A stretch of DNA of 64,000 bases, taken from contig OX392536.1 of the NCBI GenBank assembly GCA_947623455.1, positions 31,625,465 through 31,689,464 of the forward strand. Reading direction: 5' to 3'. The position numbers and the translations under genes were made by a program. A model generated the notes under the pieces. That model saw only the letters and a list, made by a program, of their open reading frames with translations. It searched no databases and was not told the DNA's origin. The stretch is from Mimachlamys varia. Its lineage: Eukaryota > Mollusca > Bivalvia > Pectinida > Pectinidae. Positions 13,401-28,400 of the stretch are shown piece after piece (position 1 is the first letter of the stretch; each line of letters opens with the position of its first letter).

Positions 13401-16400
13401 TATTTGGGCACGTAACAGACTAATACATTGTCTTCCTTTACATCATCTACTGTTTCCAATTCGGAGATACAGATTTAACAAAAATGTGTCCTACCAGCAT
13501 AGAGGTACATTGTATTAATGCAGCTTTATCCTACGAAAAAAAATGTCTAGAAGCAACATAATAAAACGTGTTAAGTTCGACGTTAAAAATACACATGTAA
13601 CTTATGATAATGCGTTTGTTGCATCAAAAGTAACAAACGTTTATATCCATCAGTTTCTAAATATAAACACCAAACGTTTTTACTAAACCTACGTGAATAT
13701 TAGGGTTAATGACTCTGTTACATGCACAGCAATTTTAAACAGGTGTTTAGGGAGAGATAAACAGAGAGATAGACTAGAAATAAAACTTATTGATTTCTAG
13801 TTATTGGAACGATAACAGGCCCGAGATCATGAAACAATCTTAGATTTAAGTTTGTGCTTTACCAATCAGGTATGACGTTACTTTTTGTAACGTTATTTGT
13901 GATTGGCTAAGTCCAAACTTACGACAAATTTAGACTTAAGTTTGCTCCATGATCCTGGAGCCAGTAGATCTTCACGTAAAGCCTTGAAGAATCGTATCTC
14001 TATGCAGGGTCCCCAATCATATCGCCTTAGACAAGCAAAAACATTGTCAAATATCAAGGAACAATCATTGGCCAAACGAAATATGAAGACAGCGAGGAAA
14101 TCGGCAGCGAAAAAATCTCTCCATAAATTATATATATAGTTACACGTAAAAGGGCACTGCCATTTTCCTCTGCTATCATATTACCTCCCTAATTGATATA
14201 CTGATATATTTCTGTTTGTCCGAAAATGTGACCGGGTTAAGTGCGAAACTTCCTCGTTTAACTGTTGACATTTCCTGATATGGTGTCATGCTCCTTTGTC
14301 CACCTAGTGATATTTTACTCGTGATGACAATATACTCATTGTATCCCAAAGTGGCCTAATTTGAGGTATTACTTCCTTGTTCAACTAGTGATAATTCCTG
14401 GTAAAAACATCATACTATTTCTGTCCTCTTTATTGCCAGGTTATTGTAAGTTGCTAATGTCGTTTCTAAAGAAGTTTCATTTAACCTAATTGTATATGTT
14501 ATAGTACATGTTTTGCTCGTAGAAACTACGGGTTTATCTTATCTACAATAAGCATGTGTCTCATCACAGTGCAACATTCATCCGCTTTCGATGTAACTTG
14601 TTTGTGGTATTTATAAAGTAGCATATGATTTAAACAAATGTAATTCTAATATCAAAATTGATTATTTGTAGATGCCATACAAATTATTCTTAATTGTTTG
14701 TTATACGCTCCTTCAGCATCTTTTGTAGTATGAAGGTGTTTTTAACAGTGCAATCTCACTGAAATATGAAATAAATTGCAGTAGACAAGAGTCAAGAAGC
14801 TTTATTTAACGTCGCATACATGTAACACAATAGCATTAGCACTGTAGTGCTATTCTTGCGACAAATATGTTTATAAAAAGTATTTTAACAAAATATCACA
14901 GTACGTATATAATTATAACAGCTAGATATACAATAGACACACAGAACATCATAAGTACATGAAATCCCAATTGCTTAACTTAATTACTCCTGAAAAATGT
15001 AATTTAATAATAAACACTGAAGACCCTTAAGACAAACAGTGATTTTGTTATAGGATTATATGAAGTGGAGAAGATATGTATGTCATATAAAGCTGTAACA
15101 TTGTTATAGAATGTTTCTTTAGTTGACCTGATAGTATAGGAGGTAGATACTACTGTGGGACTTGAAGACCCCGAGGTTTGCCGTTACAAAAATATGTATG
15201 CCTTGTTTAAATTCATTCCAATTAGTGACACGATTTAGAATATACATATCAATTGAATATTCATAAGAAAGTATCTATATTTGAAAGTTATTAATTGGAT
15301 TGAGTGACAAAATGAAGCATAGGGGTCGGATGAGAAAAGAAAAACAGTTCGAAACAAATGTCTTAATCCAGATAGGGAGTTACAACAGCCAAATAAATCC
15401 GTATAATTCATAATTGTCAAATATTAAAATAAATCCTCATTAATATTAATTTCAATTGTATATTCTAAATTGTAACACTATTCAAATTAATAAAAACGTG
15501 GCATTCAGGTTACCAGCAGTGTCTGCCACATGCGATAGCAAAGGATTGTTCAAAAGATACAGGAGAATACTACCATTATGGCTTTGAAATGTTTTCCTAT
15601 TAACTTGTCACCCATTGATGGACAGGAGAATACAAACGTCAGTCATGAAATGTATTAGTAAAAAACTTCCAATGCACAGCTATATGTTGTATTGATTATC
15701 AGAATCTTAAAACGTTAAATATCACAATTGATTGATATATTTCAAAATTGATCAATTCATGTATAAACTATAACAAGTGAAAGTAAAACATAACTCCAGA
15801 ACGTATGGCATTAATAAAGAATTTGTTGTTGTGAGGGTACACCCTAACATAGAAACAACATACTAGTACCAAGCTAGACAATCCCCCACCCCCCATCTCC
15901 GCCCTAAACTGTCACTGATGAAGGGTTCTATTTCATCAGATAAATTAAATGCCATACGCCATAGTAAAATTGGGGTGGTGATCACATAGACTATAATCAG
16001 TATATGTGCGTTTTGACTAATTATCATGAAGTGAAAAAAAAAGTAGCATTGACAACGATCAAAGAGTCGAATGTAAAGTATTTTGCTTCAAGTGTCTTTC
16101 GGGCCAACGAATACGGCTTGAGCAAACAATTCATGCTCGATTACATTGTAGATGTACATGTATTCATTCCGGAACTAAAATCACAAATCCTGCGCAAAGC
16201 CATGGTTGTACAGAGTCATTAGTTTTTTTGTTGACATTCAGTGCAGGATATACACAAACATTATGTAACTGTACTGTATAACCACGAAATAGGGGGAAAC
16301 CGATATACAATATTAAATGGAATCAGGTCCTTCTCAATAGCTCTTTGAGATTCTGAAGGAGTCTCTTTTTCCTGTTGGATTAAATTATGCCTTTATGAAA

Positions 16401-19400
16401 TGCATGGCGTAATCAAGTCCGTACATGTAAAAGGCACCAGAATGATTGATCGAACTCGTTATTTTATATAATATATATAACATGTAATGGTTATATTAAT
16501 GAATATTTTAAAATATACATCCTTGGGTGGTTAAATGATTAAATGTTAAAAACGGTATCCAGCCGAGAACAGAAACGCACGTGTTGTATCAAAGGCTGCT
16601 GCCGCTGCTGCTGCTGCTGCTGCTGCAATAAAAACAATATCGGATATCTAAACTGACGTACACTATCTCATAACTGCCCTGGAGGAGTCTGTAAATCACG
16701 TGCTAAAAACGACACAGTTTGATTTAGTAATGAACTAGCATATACAGTCATTTAATACAGGTTTTTGTAATGGACTACAGGGAGTCTGTGCGCTTCTGTT
16801 CACTGTATTCATAATATGCTGAATGCTGTGCACGTCGGTCAGTGTCGGTGTTTTGACGGAGGTCGAGACAAGTATACAGGCAGTAGTATACACATGTTCA
16901 ACAAAGTTGAAGTATTGTATATCGGATTTCCTCACTTCAATGGAATTAATGGAACGTGAACGATTTCACCTGGCCCCACTACTATACACAAGTGTCTAGG
17001 TTTCATAAATATTGTTTTTACCAACGGCAAATATCTCTATTGGGATGATGGATTAATTTATTTTTGTTAAACAACCTCAAAATGTATTGAACGCTTTAAA
17101 ACGTATTATTGAGTTATTCAAGTACGCTCTCTATAACATTAACCAGACCACAGTAGTGTGAACAGTTTCTAACACGATGTTATTTGGAAACAGCTGGGGT
17201 GAACCGCGGTTTATAAGCGCGAAAACATATCATCGCAATGACATGGCAATGAACCACGTGATTTTCGGTTTAAATTCAACTTCTCAAAATGAAAGGTCCG
17301 AAAGGTCATATACCACAGGTGGTATATCGGTAAAAAGTTATCCCAAATTTAGTACGTTCACAAAATGGTCTGGGAGTGGAATAACACAACGTATTTCGAT
17401 AGAAATCCTGATATTTACTAGCTTATAACCAAACGCAGATAACACCTTTTTGTTATAGCCAGTTTAAAGTATGGCTTTCTTGACTGATAAATCACTGTTC
17501 TGACAAAGTAACAGGTATTTACAGAAAACTGTATCGCCATGACACTGAAAAACGATATTCGTTTATTCATGGACATTTAAATGTACCTACAATCATTGGT
17601 TGTAGATACAGCAAGTCACGCTTATACCTAATGGAAAACAGAAACAAACCTGCACGCACTGTAAACAAAATGACAAGTAAACGAAACAGCACGCACTGTA
17701 ACCAAAATGACAAGTAAACGAAACAGCACGCACTGTAAACAAAATGACAAGTTAACGAAACAGCTCACACTGTAAACAATTGACAAGTAAACGAAGCTGC
17801 ACGCACTGTAAACAAAATGACGTGAATCCATGTACATTGTAATCATTGAAGGAGATGTTGAAACAAATCAAATCAATACCATGCCATATTTGACATGAAA
17901 AATATCATTGGCAGAATATAACGAAGTCGACTCTAGGGGATATGGTCGTCTAATCCTAGTCTTTCCTTCGTAAAAGTCAAACGGTCTCGAGCATATAGAG
18001 TACTCCGAAATGGATTTCATAACTCGATAATCTATAGAAGTAATAGGAATTTTATTATCAGGAAACTGTTGTACAAGGTAATTCACAATCGTAAACATAC
18101 ATTTATGTTGACAATATGGCATGTATATTGTTAACATCACCAACTTATAAATTTATCTATCGCCCATTACGAAAATCTATGCAAGTCATATTACATTTTC
18201 TTGTGCTTAATTATTACTGTTTTTTGACACCGAGACAGTGATTGTTATTTTGTGAATATCTGAGATTAGCCAATGTTTATCATTTTCACAACAACTCATT
18301 ACTTGTTAAGGTCGCTACATACAGATATATGTATGTGTTATGCACCTTATTGTTTGTTTATGAACATTTAATAGTGTCTACTTTTTATGGTTACAGGAAT
18401 GTCCAACAGGGATAGTCAACGAAGAAACGTTCAAAGAAATCTATGCTCAGTTCTTTCCTCAGGGTGGTATGTATTTACAGTGCTTTCTCACATAATTATA
18501 ATATGACGTCATGCCTATGACAATACCATGACGTCATTGACTTCCGTACTTGAGTCAAAATGACGGTGTTTTACTTTTCAATTTTGTTTTAAGATTGTCG
18601 TTTTGCCGGAATGAATGCCACATATTTTGATAAGTGATAAAAAAGTTCTTACACCCATCACCATTTCATAAGGAATTGATGACACTCGTGACGAATTGTT
18701 CGTTTTACTCGCTAAACAGAATGGTTTTAGACTCAGTACATAAATCCCGTTGGAAACTGATCTTCTGTAAGAACCCGTATGTAAATATCATTTTATTTGT
18801 TGTATTTATGAAGCGCTGATTAGACTCAAATCTTACTAACGTATGCGGGTTGATTTTTTATTTTATTTTTTTTTTGTGAAACAGATTAGTTGATCAGTAA
18901 TTAATCATTTTTCTGCAATATAATTATATTTAATAGTGGCTGTGGTTAATCTATCGATTTGTCCCTGCCTTTCTCCTGATATGAACGTCTGTGCAGAATT
19001 TCGTAAGGCCTGAGACATTTCTAATATTCGCGTTCTTTTCAACAAGAGGGAACATCGGCTCGTCTTTTATATGGCAGTAGCTGGTTAACCACTGGCCCTG
19101 TATAAAGACACAAATAGGTCTCGGGCGATAACTTGAAATGGCGTTTCTAGCCACTATTGGCATTTCTATTGAAAACACTGATTTTTTACGGATGTGACAT
19201 CTGGTGTTTTTTGTTTTTTTTCTATTCACTATTGTCTTTTTCTTTTAAAAGGCTTTGCTGATTTGAAACACAACTTTCAATGGTCTTTTATGCAGGAGTG
19301 ACATCGTTAATTGTACAATACTTGTAATACAAGTATATCAAATGCGTTTATTATGGATTTCAGAAATTTTAATGAAACATTTCATACTGTGAATATGAAA

Positions 19401-22400
19401 TTCTTTAACTTAAATGACGAGAAAAAAAAAACATCGGTTGAATATAAAATCATGGCGCATATTTGGGAAATAAGTAAAAGAAGATAAAGAAATCTGTACA
19501 TTTATTCAAACATTTAACTTCTTTCAGTTGGTAATCACATTCAAATTGATTGCCGACGTGAGCATGAATATTAAGTTTTAAAATATGGCAACAAAAGCAG
19601 TTTGTCGTTCTAAAAAAAATAAAATGAAGTCGATGAAACCTTTTCTAACACATGTAAGGAGTTATTTGATGACGGTTTGAGAGTTTAAGTGATGTGATGA
19701 GTATCTTGAATGTGTTAATTTCAGATTCCAGCGCGTATGCACACTATGTCTTCAATACTTTTGACCACGACAGAAATGGAACCATCAGTTTTGAGGTATG
19801 TAGCTTATTTATAATTTAAAGTAGATTTTAAATTGATAATACAACTTCAAGATATCCCCATTCATCACTATTACGTCAACGGAAGTGACGCAGATACTCC
19901 CAATGATTGGCAGATGATAATAACCACTACACGGCGGTGTTTCCGTTAACGGAAATTAAACCGATAAGATTTTCTTAATTACGTTCATAGAATTTGATAG
20001 CAATATACACTCTATCGGATCGATTCAGCATGTTACAGATTATAGTAATACGAAACCGGATATCGTTTTTTCTCAATAAACAGGCGGGAAAAAAGGTGTA
20101 TAATGTATTTATAACGAAATTATGTTGAAGTTCGTTTACATTTTAGATACAATAAAGATGAAAACATATCATGTCAGGCTTCAAAACAACTTTTTTTGCG
20201 CGTATACATATTCTAACATTTTAACCTTAATTGGCTATTTATTTACATGAATTATATACACCTGTAGTACTTGTCTCAGAGAAGTATGTATTTGCCGATT
20301 TGTTATCATATTGTGAGCTTTGCAAATCGTAAATAATTACAACATATTATTTTTAAGTTCTACATTAAGTACATGGGTTTATTAATTATAAGTTAGTTGA
20401 TAAGGTACATCCTGCAAGATAAAAAATTCTTATAAAGCGTAAAACATTGCGTATGCACTACATTTGGAAAATTCATTCAGGGCTGGATACTAAAATACAA
20501 AATGTAGCTGGTTATTAACTGCAATGGGTAATGTATTAGCAATGGGCGATCAAATCTGGTGGCGTTCTTACTGTTTTACAATAAGAACTTTTTTTTTCCA
20601 ATGTGAAAATTAATATAGTAAATTTTGACTTTCATGCAAATTTATGCAAACTTACATTGCAACAGCTTGTATTATATCATATTCCAATATATCACGTTGA
20701 ATCCTTCAATACACAAATTAAGTACAATTTTGTATACTGCCTCATCAGATGTCAAAGCATAACTGTTGATTGCTATTGTGGACTAAAAATAACTGTAGCA
20801 AACATACTTGAAGTTGTGAATCGAAGAGATATTTGCGAAAATGTCGGTTCAGAATCTCTTTTAATTTCTTCAAATTACTGTAAAATTTGAACATGGGCAA
20901 GCTAGCATAAAAAGAAGTACATTTAAAAAAAACTGGGTTACATGAATCACCCAGGTTTTTAAATCCTTATCTAAATAGTAATTATCTGTAAAACAAACAA
21001 ATTCGAAAATAAGTACCCCTTATTATTGACAGGGCAACATACCTGTCTCGTTGTACGTCCTGACAAAACAATATTGTTTAAGAGGTAAGCCATGCATCAT
21101 TGAGTCAGACTTAATTGACATAAGTGGTCACGTTATTGCGTGTATACACAGATTCTCTCCACGTAATAATCAAAACGTGAAGGATTTCACAAAAGTGCCA
21201 ATTCGTATCTATTTAATTTCTTACATATTTCAAAACTAATGCTTGTTCGTTGTTATGCAGTCAACTGTAAAAAGTGATGGGTGACAATTTTTCAACCACT
21301 TGTATTTTCCAAACATTCGATAACTTTTATAAAATTGTTTGATGGTTAGGAATGTCCAGGCGGCAAATTCGAACAATCAGATCCAGTTGATTGAATGAAA
21401 TGAATAAAAGAAATGTTCTAGGTTTACGAAATAAGACGAAAATACTCAAATGTGATGTCCTAACGATATTTTCTATATTTTCTTAAAAATAATGTATTAC
21501 ATGCTCAACAGGTACACATAAATGCCATGCAGACACTCGTATTAGATGTTAAGGACATTATCTTAAACTCTGTTTTTAACAATATTCATTATTTGTTTGT
21601 GCATGTGACGAAACAAGAAGCACATTGACACGTATTTAATACAACGTTTTCGAAAACGCCGTTTAACAAACAGAGCGCATTGCAAACAATAGCTCTTTGG
21701 GTTGGTCAAGTTGTGCTCAGTGAATCTCGTACTTGCCTTTCACTAAGGCGGCCGGTTTTCGATTCGGGACGTAAAACGGTAAGGGGGTGATCAACTAACC
21801 GCCGCCACCAAAAGTTTACCCCGAGTATTTCGATTTCCTCCAACAATAATACCCCACGCGCGTTTACAAAGTGAAAAAACAATAGTTGAAATAACTTCTT
21901 TGATAATTGTTATCAAATAAATAAAGCTTATATGTAAAACAAACACACATAGTTTAACGTTACAATTCAATTAATAACAACTTGAGCATACCATCGGCGT
22001 TATTTTCAAAAGGATGGATTGAACTTTCAACGTTTTCGTTGTGTGGTAGTCGCCCTGACATGTGACGTCGATGAAAATCTTCAATTCCATTGTCTGGGAT
22101 ATAATTCAATATGGCACCAAAATAAATGACCTTCCCTCCGCGAGATCTCCTTAACAGTAACAGTTGGAGAGGTTAATTATATAGATAGATCCCTTGACAA
22201 TGGTTACTCGTAAATAACAGTCAGTATTGGACTGTTGTTTTTTCTCGCTAATTCCACGAGGTATTGACACGACGGGGTAAATACATTTTCTGTCAGAACG
22301 TTCTTCTAATTGTTCCTAACAACGCCCCCTTATTAGATGATATTTACAGTCTTATTGCAGTTCTTGTGGAATTTTCATATTCTTAGCTGATAAATACAAT

Positions 22401-25400
22401 TGTAGGGGTCGTCCACCATGCTCCACGTGAAATGTAACATTTAATGACACGCCGGGGTATGGATCTAATGTACCTTTCCGGAATGTTTGTTGATGATGAA
22501 AGCAAAACCAAGTTATTAAACCGATGGTCATTCCGTTTGTTTTGTTTGATTCTGTTTAAATTATTTAAACCATTTTAATAAGGTCCTATATGCACAAAAC
22601 ATGCTTTCTTAGAATCACCCTTTTTATAGCATTTTAATAAGCCAATATTATCACAAAAGTTATTCCATGTGAAGATTGTTAGAGTAAGCGTTCAACTTCA
22701 GTGTTATATATTACTTCAGTACTGATAGTCCGCCAACAGAGTATCGCAAATATCGGACACTGACACTACGAATTCTCTAGCATTGAATTAGTGGCTATCT
22801 GAGGAACTGATTGTTCACAAGCAGAGTAGGGCCAATCTCGGGATTTGATAGTTCCCATACAGAGTTTGGCCAATCTCGGGATTTGATAGTTCCCATACAG
22901 AGTTGGACCAATCTCGGGAATCGATAGTTGCCATGCAGAGTAGGGCCTATCTCGGGAATTTAAAGTTCCCACGCCGAGAAGGGCCAATCTTGGGAATCGG
23001 TAGTTCTTACGCAGAGTAGGAACAATAACAGGACATTGATAGTTCCCACGCAGAGTAGGGCCAATCTTGGGAATTGATAGTTCCCACGCAGAGTAGGGCC
23101 AATTTCGGGAAACGAGAGTCCACCAACAAAGAAAGGTCAACCTTTGGCACTGACATTTCACTTGTAAAATCAAACCAGTACCTATCTCAGGACAACCCCA
23201 GGGATTGATAGTTCACCATCAGAGTCAGGCCAATCTCGGGGGATGTTGGAACCACCATCAAAGTAAGCCCACCTTCATTGTGTGGTAGGTCACCAGCAGG
23301 GTAAGGCCAATCTCGGGGGATGGTGGTTCATCAGCAAAGTAAGTACAACTTTATAGCCTGGTAGTCTACCAGCAGGGTAAGGCCAACCTCGGAGGATGGT
23401 AGTTCACCAGTAGAGTAAGCCCAACTTCATAGTCTGGTAGTCTACCAGCAGGATAAGGCCAACTTCGGAGGATGGTAGTTCACCAGTAGAGTAAGGTTAG
23501 CCTCGGGATTGAATAGAGTACGGCCACCTTCAGGATTTGAAACCATCATTGATTGCGTGTATAAAATACATACAATGAAACATACATGTTAGCCTAGTTC
23601 AGCAGGACTGTCTCTTGGAGGAGTATTAATCTCCGTGTAATGTTCATATAGTGTCTGAACCATGAACCTAATTGTGTATCGGATTGGTATTTACTCTAAC
23701 CAAACATGCGCGTTCCAAGTAATATCCAGGTTTCTAGAGAATTATTAATTTGCTGTCGAGCTTCAATTCACCGTGATTAATCATTGCTAGCAGTGGGAGC
23801 ATGAAGTATGAATATTATTGATTTTTCAACAATAATCAAAACATTTTAAGAAATGGTCTCGTAAAAATGACTGATTATGGTATACTCATGTGAATATTTC
23901 AATAAATCATTGAATTTATCCAAGCTAGCGTCTAATTTAAGAAATGCAATCTGTTATCGTTATTTCTATTTACCGATGAAAGTTTGAAATATCCCCCCCG
24001 TAATCCTTTTGTGTTGAAGACCAGACAACGTAAATATTCCTTTAATCTTCTCTGTATGATAACATTAATTATGAGATCAGTACTACCGATACTCGTTACA
24101 TTTGTACAATGAAATGTATTTCATAAGATTTTTCTGAAATGTTTATGGTCAGTAATTAAAAAAAACTAATATGTAAAGTATCTTACATTTTTATGTGATA
24201 ATATTCGAGGTTTAACGTCCAACGTGCTTTCTTGTATCTACGAACGATTTATCTCTCGGATGTAAATTTCATTGGATGAAATATGATTTTGCGAATGTTT
24301 ATTTTTTCACTCGTGAGTGGTTGTTTGATATGGAATTTATTTCACTCTCGTAAATTATTTTTGGAGTGTTTGCGCGAAAACGAATCATCTCGCATATATT
24401 CTCGCCAATTTGGGACGACGTCAACAATCGTGATTTCCGGTCAAAGTTCAACTTCTCAACCAATCAAAAGCCCGGAAGGTCATACACTACTAGTGGTATA
24501 TAGCATATATTTATCCAACCGTCCGCACGTTTATACAATAGTCTGAGAGTGGAATAACACAGGGTATTGTGATGGAAACAAAGGTTAAACACCACACCCA
24601 TTTTTATCTAGAATTGTTTGCTGTAAAGTCTGATTTGAGAGTGTAATGTTGGCAATAACATGCAAGTTCAGAGCCTTCAAACGGGCATCTCTATAAAGCT
24701 CGGTAGTAACCGAATGGGCGTGAAGTCGTTAACACCAGGAAAAATCAATCAACGAGCATGCAACTAAATATCCCCTAGGGTCAACATGTCCATAATTATC
24801 TTCTTCTTTTAATGTTTCCAACGTGTGACGGTAGAATAGGAAGTTGCTTCTCCATTGTACGTGTGACAGGTATCACCTTTTCAAGTACTCTTCACGAGAG
24901 CCACGCAGTGTTTATTTTTTAAAGCTGCTACATTTTTCCAGCCACATTCCACATTTGTCATTCTGTACGCTTTCCCCTGCGATTCACGAGCACCGAAAAT
25001 TAAAATTGGCTTTTGATGACGGATCTCTGAACTTTTCTCGAGACAATCAAATAACAATGTTGTCATCGACACAAATTCTTGATTACAAGAAGGAAGAAAT
25101 GCAAAACCAAACAGTGTAGTCAAATATCAGGCAGAGCGTTACAATGACCCTGGCTATTAATCACCAGGAGGCGTCGTGCAACGAAAATCGAACAAATAAT
25201 AGCATTAGCGCCCTGATTAAAGCCATTAAATAAAACGAGGGTACTTTTTCTGGCGTCGGGCATCTCAATGATTTTAATTAAATACATGAATTTGCGTCTT
25301 CCGGTAATGAAAGATTAATTTTGATCAATCTTACCGTTTTACACGGAACATCATTTACCGATTTAGGTACGTCAGACTTAGTGTTAAGATTATATTGCTT

Positions 25401-28400
25401 GTTCTTGTCACATCATCTTTACATTTGAATAGTGATTCATTAACTTTTATCTCCATTTTTCATGCGTGCGAAGTTTTTGCAGTCCAACGAGTGTGGTCAA
25501 AATTCAAATTTCTGCAATGATTACAAATTTATAACATCATCACCATCTTTAATGAATATAAATATGACATATTGCTGTCACATCCTAGCTATAAATGTAT
25601 GACAAACTATGTAATGATAGTGGTGTGCAACCTTAGATTGTATCTTATTGATTATGTCCCTTTAAAATGTAATCTTCAATCAATCTTGGAGATCACACAA
25701 TTAGTTCGTACTGGTCAGGCTGTTACAAGCTAACATTAATAAAGGCAATGTTATTATAACCCTTGTTCGTGTATTAAATTAGTGAAATGTCTGACTAATT
25801 GGTCAATAGATGTCCGTTTATAACGAGAACTCCTGCGTTGTCCATTGATTCCAATGACAATATGACTTTACTATCTATTCGCGTCAACTTACATCTAACA
25901 ACTGGCTGACTGAGATCTAGGAATCAGTTTGCATTGGATGCGTACATTTGGTCAATATAGCGTTAACTGTTCCCAGACTTTAAATAGTAAATATATACTT
26001 TTAATAGTCAATATGGCGTTAACTGTTCCAAGACTTTTAATAGTAAATATATACTTTTAATGGTCAATATGGCCTTAACTATTCCCAGACTTTAACAAGT
26101 AAATATAGATTTTAATGGTCAACATGACGTTAACCGTTCCCAGACTTTAAATAGTAAATGTAGACTTTTAATTTTTTTTATAAGACGCTAGCTAACTGTT
26201 CAAACACTTTAAAAAGTAAATATGGACTTTTAAAGTATTTTTTTTCACAATCTACCAATCTGTGTATCAACAGCATCGACCGTACATCTAGTAATACATT
26301 ATGGATAACGTTTAATGTTTTGGACGAATTGTGGGGTTTGGCTTTTCTGTGGTTCGAGTATAGTTGAGTTGCTTCTTTGGTTTCTCTTGTTTTAAGGCGC
26401 TTAACGTTTTAGTTAGAGTATTGATTAGTGGAAAAATCATTGTTTGATACAGTTGTTGGCCGAAACGTCCATGCATACCTTACTGCCAGCTTTCAGACAA
26501 GTCATCACTCTAACGTGAATTTTTAGGACTATTACAGTATCATTTTTTTCTTGGCATCTGATTTTGAATACAATCTGCAAAATATGTAATAACTAACTGC
26601 GTCGAGGTTGATGAATACACAAAACTGTGGTTATATATGTGTTCTAGATTTGTTGACGGACACTAGTATATCGATCATTCTTTGACCTCTCTTTGACGCC
26701 TTAGTATTCTCGTGATCTGTTGTCAAGCACAGAACCTGCTGAATAGGAAGATAAATTAATAATCCGTCTAGGAATTGCGATTTGTAGAATCCTTAATATC
26801 TGAGATTGTTGGATGTAAAAAAAAAAAAACAATCTTCCTCAAATTTCGCGTTAGAGTGATGACTTGTCGGCCTGGTTGCAGTAAGGTATCCAATGATTTT
26901 CTTGTTTGACAGTGTATATCACTGTCTCTATGGTATACTTGTTGTAGCATGTATTGTCTTTTTGAAGATGCTCATCCTGTTTTACTTGTAATAAACAATT
27001 TTGCCGTACAGGACAGTGATTTAATTTAAATGATGAATCACTCATATCTGATATTTTAATATGCGTATGCATACGCATACAAATGCGTTTGGCAGATTGC
27101 CAATATCTGAAATTATTATTAAATAACGTTTTGGAATTGAAATGCATGCCATGGAAACGTTATATTTTGGATTTTTTTCATCGATAAATAGCAATTACAC
27201 GTAATTGGGTGGTCGGTTCTCCGACGAGTTATTCATAAATCTAACGTATTGAAGGGGATCACAAGGAAAAGTGTGTATCGAACCTACACTTAATTGTTAT
27301 GAGGGATTTTCTTTAAGCACAATGCGTAGATATTTAAATGCTCTATACATTAATAATGGAATATATACTCATCAACATAAATGCAATGGTATTAAAAAAC
27401 TGAAAATGCGTGAACATACCCTGATATCCCAATCGATGTAAATAGAAAAACAAGTAGAATTGCTATCGGGCCATAATGCCGTCGACAATTATGATATATA
27501 ACGCTCGTTGGGTGCACAATTGCTCTAATGTCAGCTTGCTATATAGCCCGTCCTACTTAACGACTTAAAGACGCAGAGGCTACTCTTACTTCAATAACAT
27601 ATTCATAGCTTGTTTGTGTTTCCTCCTTATTGGCCGAGGCAACGCAGTCAATGTTCAAACTAGTATGATGTTTATTCCTGTATACATCACATTTATTCAC
27701 ACGTAAATTTCTCAATGAAAGATTTATATAAGAACAACATAGATATCGATCACGGGATGGATGAAATGTAAGAAGGCATGCAAATGAAATATCATTTAGA
27801 TATATTTGTGCACGGTACCTAATCCAACACTATATCTAGGCTGACGATTTTCAATGCGTCAAATACTTCCTTTATGAAAGCTCAAAACAACTCTTGCAAT
27901 GGCTGAATCAGCCTTATTAGTATTCATGCTGTTCGAGTAGATGCTATTTTACACGTAAAATATAAGATTTAAGGCTAAAATCGCTAGGCACTAGCTCAGG
28001 GTGAATGCAGACGATAACAAAACTTAGAGGAGCTAAATAAGGAACAAATTATAATGGACCTCCTTCAAGCATATGTCAAATAATGAACCTTCAACGGGTA
28101 AGCGTTTCCTCATCTTAAAAACATACGTCGTAACGCGATTCAACTGCCAACGAAGCACCGAATATATATAAGATTAAGTCGAGGCTTGACTTCTTCATTC
28201 CAAGAAAATACTCTCAAAATGTAGTCAGATCATGGATTCAATGAACAATCACTCCGCTTGTTATTTGCTTGTCACTAATAAATCTATTTTTACTTTATAT
28301 TCGTTGATATAGCTAAACTTAATTAGGAAATTTAGTGTTTTGCTTTGTCTAGAACATTCAAGTTTGTTCTATTTAGGAGTTTGACCTAAGGTCAGAGTAA

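Larger units (their letters stand above)
9892..18396 (+). other. KChIP intron 2
   Basis: An 8.5-kb intron. It contains a minus-strand SINE (10911-11150), a foldback element (13818-13962), a CTG/CAG microsatellite (about 16597-16626), one copy of a dispersed repeat (17190-17410) and a 37-bp minisatellite (17650-17822). A somewhat GC-richer block at 12880-13300 has no recognisable coding exon. Confidence 0.7.

Noticed and set aside
13893..14139. Overlapping basic open frames on both strands
   Set aside because: They start in the foldback MITE at 13818-13962 and reflect its symmetry.
22766..23173. 135-codon minus-strand frame
   Set aside because: It is the 60-bp tandem repeat read through; units change length and there is no family resemblance.
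25143..25165. SINE tail remnant (ATGACCCTGGCTATTAATC)
   Set aside because: Resembles the SINE tail at 4565, but only about 20 bp match and no head is present; too short to call.
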